Positions 60,348-64,000 of a stretch of 64,000 nucleotides of DNA are shown here, in pieces; position 1 is the stretch's first letter, and every line of letters starts with the position of its first letter. A program made the translations under genes and the position numbers. The notes beneath the pieces were generated by a model. It saw only the letters and a list, made by a program, of their open reading frames with translations. It had not been told where the DNA came from and did not search any database. The stretch is taken from positions 5,751,001-5,815,000 of the forward strand of contig NZ_CP029617.1 in the NCBI RefSeq assembly GCF_003945545.1. The letters run 5' to 3'. This DNA comes from Streptomyces sp. WAC 01529. GTDB taxonomy: Bacteria > Actinomycetota > Actinomycetes > Streptomycetales > Streptomycetaceae.

Positions 60348-60368
60348 CGGGATGACGGGATGACGGGA
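60337..60368 (+). repeat. TGACGGGA x4 microsatellite
   Basis: Four exact 8-bp copies span the stop codon of the MerR gene and the gap to the thioredoxin gene. Changes in copy number would alter the spacing but not the coding part upstream of the stop. Confidence 0.85.
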
Positions 60369-60384
60369 TGAGGAGTGTGGCGAA

Positions 60385-60717
60385 GTGAGGGCAGCAGGTG
60401 TGGCCGAGGTGACGGACGCGGATTTCGAGGGGGAGGTGCTGCGGGAGCCGGACCGTCCGGTGCTCGTGGAGTTCACGGCGGACTGGTGCGGGCCGTGCCG
60501 GCAGCTGGCGCCGGTCCTGAGCGAGCTGGCCCGCGAGGAGGCGGACCGGCTGAAGATCGTGCAGCTGGACGTGGACCGCAGCCCGGCGACCGCGATCGCG
60601 TACAAGGTGCTCTCCGCGCCGACCATGATCGTGTTCAGGGGCGGTGAGCCGGTGAAGCAGATGGTGGGCGCCCGGGCCAAGCGCAAGCTCCTGGCGGACC
60701 TGGCCGACGTGCTCTGA
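60385..60717 (+). CDS. Thioredoxin
   Basis: A 110-aa protein with the classic active site W-C-G-P-C (ADWCGPCRQLAP) and cis-Pro motif SAPTMIVF. It begins at GTG 60385; an alternative GTG at 60400 starts VAEVTDADF. It is 37 nt downstream of the MerR gene, so both are probably cotranscribed under that regulator. It reduces protein disulfides in the cytoplasm. Followed by a strong terminator. Confidence 0.93.
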   Translation: MRAAGVAEVTDADFEGEVLREPDRPVLVEFTADWCGPCRQLAPVLSELAREEADRLKIVQLDVDRSPATAIAYKVLSAPTMIVFRGGEPVKQMVGARAKRKLLADLADVL

Positions 60718-60746
60718 CGCCCGGACGTACGCGCCCGTGCGGGCCA

Positions 60747-60788
60747 AGAGAAATACCCCGGACGAATTGACGTCCGGGGTATTTCTCT
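60747..60788 (+). terminator. Strong bidirectional stem-loop after thioredoxin
   Basis: AGAGAAATACCCCGGACG and its exact complement (18-bp arms) flank AATTGA, 29 nt after the thioredoxin stop. A T-rich end makes it a good terminator. Confidence 0.85.
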
Positions 60789-60883
60789 GCGTATATTGGA
60801 TTCTTTCGCGAGGCTTCGCTGGTGAAAGCACAGCAACTTCACGAAAAGCTTTATACGAGCACTGTAACTGGCAAGGGGCTGAA

Positions 60884-63133
60884 TTGTCAACCGAGGAATT
60901 GCGGGAAGAGCAGCAATTCGTCTCCGGGCTGTACGCGCGTCTGGACGCGCTGCGCGAGGAGGCCGAAGCCGCCGTGCAGACGTCGTTGTCGCAGGTGGGC
61001 AACGGTCTCCAGGCACGCCTGGAGCGCGATGTGATGGTGGCGGAGCAGTCCGGGCTGCTCGCCGCCTTCGACGCGGGGGAGAACGGCCTCTGCTTCGGCA
61101 GGCTCGAATTCCGCGACGGCCGCGATCACCACATCGGACGCATCGGAATCCGCGCCTCCGATGACCGGCGCACCCCGCTGGTGATCGACTGGCGTGCCGA
61201 TGTCGCGCGCCCCTTCTATCTCGCGACGGGCCATACGCCGATGGGTCTGCGGCGGCGCCGGCACATCACCACCAAGGGCCGCGAGGTCACCGCCCTGCAC
61301 GACGAGATCCTCGACCTCGGCGACACGACCCGCACCGGGCACGAGGCCGCCGACGCCGACGAGGTGCTGCTCGCCGCGCTCGACTCGGCGCGCACCGGAC
61401 GCATGCACGACATCGTGCGGACCATCCAGGCCGAGCAGGACCGCATCATCCGCGCCCCGCACCGGGGCGTCCTCGTCGTCGAGGGCGGCCCCGGCACCGG
61501 CAAGACGGTCGTGGCCCTGCACCGCGCGGCCTTCCTGCTCTACGCGCACCGGGAACTGCTCGCCAAGCGGGCCGTGCTGATCGTCGGCCCGAACCCGGCG
61601 TTCCTCGGTTACATCGGCGAGGTCCTGCCCGCGCTCGGCGAGACCGGCGTCCTGCTCTCCACCGTCGGCGAGCTGTTCCCCGGCGTGCGCGCGACCGGCA
61701 CCGAGAGCCCGGAGGCGGCCGAGGTGAAGGGCCGCGCCGAGATGGCCGACGTGCTCGCCAGGGCGGTCCGCGACCGCCAGCGCATCCCCGAGCCGGGCGA
61801 GCCGCTCGTCATCCCGCACGACGACGGCGATCTGATCCTGGACTGGACGATCGCCTACGAGGCACGGGACGCGGCCCGCGAAGCGGACGTGCCGCACAAC
61901 CTGGGCCGCCCCTACTTCGCGTTCCGGATCATCGACGCGCTCACCGGGCAGCTCGCCGAACGCATCGGCCACGACCCCTACGGCGGCCCCAACTTCCTGG
62001 GCCCCGACGACATCGCCCAGCTCGGCAAGGCCATCGCGGCGAGCCCCGAAGTCCACGCGGCCATCGAGGAGTTGTGGCCGACGCTGACCCCGCAGGGCTT
62101 CGTCGCCGACTTCCTGGAAGAGCCGACCGGTCTCGGCGAACAGGACGCCGAGGCGATCCGCAGGCCGCGCGGCGCGCCCTGGACGGCCGCCGACATCCCG
62201 CTGCTCGACGAGGCGGCCGAACTGCTCGGCCACGACGACAGCGCCGAGCGGGCGGCGGCCGAGGCCGAGCGCGCCAAGCAGATCGCGTACGCGCAGGGCG
62301 TCCTCGACGTGTCGCGGGCCTCGCGGACGCACGAGTTCGAGGACAAGGACGAGGACGACGCCGAGGTCCTGCTCGCCCACAACATCATCGACGCCGAGCG
62401 GATGGCCGAGCGGCAGGAGGAGGCCGACCACCGCAGCGCCGCCGAGCGCGCGGCGGCCGACCGCACCTGGGCGTTCGGGCACATCATCGTCGACGAGGCG
62501 CAGGAGCTGTCCGCGATGGCCTGGCGGCTGCTCATGCGGCGCTGCCCGACCCGCTCCATGACGCTCGTCGGCGACCCCGCGCAGACCGCGGAGGCCGGCG
62601 GCTGCGGCTCGTGGGAGAACATCCTGCGGCCGTACGTCGAGGACCGCTGGGAGTACACCCGGCTCGGCGTCAACTACCGCACGCCCGTGGAGATCATGGA
62701 CGTGGCGGCCGAGGTACCGCGCGCCGCAGGGAACCCCGACTTCCGGCCGCCAAGCTCGGTGCGGTCCACGGGCGTACGTCCCTGGGCGCGCCGCGCCGAC
62801 GACCTCGCCGCGGCCGTGGCCGACGCGGTGGCGGCCGAGGCGCGGGACGAGGGCCGCCTCGCCGTGATCGCCCCGCGCGACCTCCACGAGGGGCTCGCCG
62901 CCCGACTCCCCGGCGTGGCGGCGGGGCAGGCCCCGGACCTGACGCGGCCGGTCGTGCTGATCGACCCGCGGCAGGCCAAAGGCCTGGAGTTCGACACGGT
63001 CCTGGTCGTCGAGCCGGCACGCTACGGCACGAGCGACCTGTACGTGGCCCTGACCCGGGCCACGCAGCGGCTCGGCATCCTGTACGCCGGGGAGCTGCCC
63101 GGCGCGCTCACACGGGTCGCAGCCACACCGTAG
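60884..63133 (+). CDS. helD: HelD-like superfamily 1 helicase/ATPase
   Basis: A 749-aa protein. I chose TTG 60884 (MSTEELREEQQ) because AAGGGG lies 5 nt upstream; the frame back to 60737 crosses a terminator. An N-terminal coiled coil is followed by Walker A at 201-208 (GGPGTGKT), the Walker B-like region IIVDEAQELSAMAWRLLMRR, motif III TLVGDPAQT and late motifs NYRTPVEIM, DLYVALTRATQRL. Actinobacterial HelD releases stalled RNA polymerase and a branch confers rifampicin tolerance. Its coding end overlaps the convergent glgB end by 26 bp. Confidence 0.92.
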   Translation: MSTEELREEQQFVSGLYARLDALREEAEAAVQTSLSQVGNGLQARLERDVMVAEQSGLLAAFDAGENGLCFGRLEFRDGRDHHIGRIGIRASDDRRTPLVIDWRADVARPFYLATGHTPMGLRRRRHITTKGREVTALHDEILDLGDTTRTGHEAADADEVLLAALDSARTGRMHDIVRTIQAEQDRIIRAPHRGVLVVEGGPGTGKTVVALHRAAFLLYAHRELLAKRAVLIVGPNPAFLGYIGEVLPALGETGVLLSTVGELFPGVRATGTESPEAAEVKGRAEMADVLARAVRDRQRIPEPGEPLVIPHDDGDLILDWTIAYEARDAAREADVPHNLGRPYFAFRIIDALTGQLAERIGHDPYGGPNFLGPDDIAQLGKAIAASPEVHAAIEELWPTLTPQGFVADFLEEPTGLGEQDAEAIRRPRGAPWTAADIPLLDEAAELLGHDDSAERAAAEAERAKQIAYAQGVLDVSRASRTHEFEDKDEDDAEVLLAHNIIDAERMAERQEEADHRSAAERAAADRTWAFGHIIVDEAQELSAMAWRLLMRRCPTRSMTLVGDPAQTAEAGGCGSWENILRPYVEDRWEYTRLGVNYRTPVEIMDVAAEVPRAAGNPDFRPPSSVRSTGVRPWARRADDLAAAVADAVAAEARDEGRLAVIAPRDLHEGLAARLPGVAAGQAPDLTRPVVLIDPRQAKGLEFDTVLVVEPARYGTSDLYVALTRATQRLGILYAGELPGALTRVAATP

Positions 63134-64000
63134 CCAGCGGCGGCAGGGTCAGACGCAGGGACGCGGGACGGCCGTGGGACGCCACCGGCTCCGGTTTGAG
63201 CGGGTCGGGGTTGGTGACGTCGCTGCCGCCGTAGCGGGCCTCGTCCGTGTTCAGGACCTCCTGCCAGGCGGTGAACTCGTCCGGCACGCCCAGCCGGTAG
63301 GCGTGCCGCACGACCGGCGAGAAGTGGGAGACGGCGAGCAGCGGCGTCCCGTCCCCGCCCTCGCCCGGGTGGCGCAGGAAGGCGAAGACGTTGTCCTCGG
63401 CGGCGTCGCCCTCCACCCAGGCGAAGCCGCCGGGGTCCGTGTCGCGCTCCCACAGGGCGCCCTCGCGCCGGTACACGGTGTTCAGGTCGCGGACGAGGTC
63501 CCGTACGCCCCGGTGGTCGGCCTCCGCGCCGTACGCCGGGTCGAGTAGCCACCAGTCGGGGCCGTGGCCCTCGGCCCACTCGGCGCCCTGCGCGAACTCC
63601 TGCCCCATGAAGAGGAGTTGCTTGCCCGGGTGGGCCCACATGAAGCCCAGATAGGCGCGGTGGGTGGCGCGCTGCTGCCACCAGTCGCCGGGCATCTTGG
63701 AGACCAACGACCGTTTGCCGTGGACGACTTCGTCGTGGGAGATGGGCAGGACGTAGTTCTCGCTGTACGCGTACACCATCGAGAACGTCATCTCGTGGTG
63801 GTGGTGCTTGCGGTGCACGGGCTCCTTGGAGACGTAGTCGAGGGAGTCGTGCATCCAGCCCATGTTCCACTTCAGGCCGAAGCCGAGCCCGCCGAAGCCA
63901 CCCGGGCCCTGGTGGTGGGTGGCCCGGGTCACGCCGTCCCAGGCCGTGGACTCCTCGGCGATGGTGACGACGCCGGGGCAGCGCCGGTAGACCGTGGCGT
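63108..64000 (-). CDS. glgB: 1,4-alpha-glucan branching enzyme (C-terminal part)
   Basis: About 297 codons are visible; the 5' part lies beyond the window. GH13 region: the catalytic Glu in VTIAEESTAW, then GFGLKWNMGWMHDSLDYVS, the transition-state His-Asp in LPISHDEVVHGKRSL, GKQLLFMGQEFAQGAEW and a C-terminal beta domain ending PPLATVWLRPV. It forms alpha-1,6 branches in glycogen. The stop at 63108 lies inside the helD coding region on the other strand. Confidence 0.93.
   Translation of the reverse strand, partial: ATVYRRCPGVVTIAEESTAWDGVTRATHHQGPGGFGGLGFGLKWNMGWMHDSLDYVSKEPVHRKHHHHEMTFSMVYAYSENYVLPISHDEVVHGKRSLVSKMPGDWWQQRATHRAYLGFMWAHPGKQLLFMGQEFAQGAEWAEGHGPDWWLLDPAYGAEADHRGVRDLVRDLNTVYRREGALWERDTDPGGFAWVEGDAAEDNVFAFLRHPGEGGDGTPLLAVSHFSPVVRHAYRLGVPDEFTAWQEVLNTDEARYGGSDVTNPDPLKPEPVASHGRPASLRLTLPPLATVWLRPV

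Overview
The base composition, the strong third-position G/C bias, the frequent GTG starts and the gene content all point to a Streptomyces chromosome. The markers are the AbsC-type MarR regulator, the CslA/GlxA/GH6 glycan-synthesis genes, isobutyryl-CoA mutase, a Spo0M homologue, a HelD helicase and many TetR/MarR regulators. From memory, the order absC - MarR (Sco5413 type) - icmA - thioredoxin - pyk/ackA/pta/pfkA - XRE - sugar ABC - helD - glgB follows S. coelicolor SCO54xx, so most of the window looks like conserved chromosome core. I saw no rRNA or tRNA genes, no CRISPR array, no transposase and no phage integrase.

Layout. 1-10.4 kb: a truncated TetR gene divergent from a DsbA/FrnE-like protein with a TPR tail; an Asp-rich PepSY lipid-facing/secreted protein divergent from an OmpR-type two-component system; absC; three tandem AIM24 proteins; DUF3817 and MTH1187 genes; and a self-regulated operon SRPBCC-like - DUF4166 - TetR. 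10.4-11.2 kb: no gene, but about eleven imperfect 42-bp tandem repeats rich in G-quadruplex motifs. 11.2-18.9 kb: cslA-glxA with a convergent GH6 lipoprotein, a MarR gene, a second DUF3817 gene and icmA behind a perfect 20-bp palindrome. 19-23.5 kb: a two-component system divergent from a MurG paralogue and a nucleotide-sugar epimerase. 23.5-28.8 kb: TetR, a thioredoxin-TPR (CnoX-like) protein, and a DUF6230 / DUF6114 / Pro-Glu-rich exported-protein operon.

28.8-35 kb: central carbon genes. pta-ackA-pyk read leftwards, divergent from pfkA, linking the PFK and pyruvate kinase steps with acetyl-phosphate turnover. 35-43 kb: an XRE regulator and what looks like an accessory island, a leftward operon of lipoprotein, secreted protein, a 1514-aa WXG/RHS polymorphic toxin and a DUF6193 protein that is the likely immunity partner. 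43-50.8 kb: a binding-protein-dependent sugar importer without its own ATPase, then a DcuS/CitA-type two-component system divergent from a dicarboxylate symporter.

50.9-64 kb: a TetR/MFS efflux pair with three operator copies; Spo0M; a RibD/DHFR-like reductase; an alpha/beta hydrolase divergent from a MerR regulator; a secreted GH16 glucanase with a CebR-like operator; a second DsbA-family protein; an imine-reductase-like enzyme; MerR and thioredoxin; HelD; and the C-terminal part of glgB, which runs off the right edge.

The most unusual items are the RHS toxin-immunity island, the G-quadruplex/hairpin repeat array in front of cslA-glxA, the two DsbA-fold proteins that lack the second active-site cysteine, an alpha/beta hydrolase with Cys in the nucleophile position, and the two-component system facing a second MurG.
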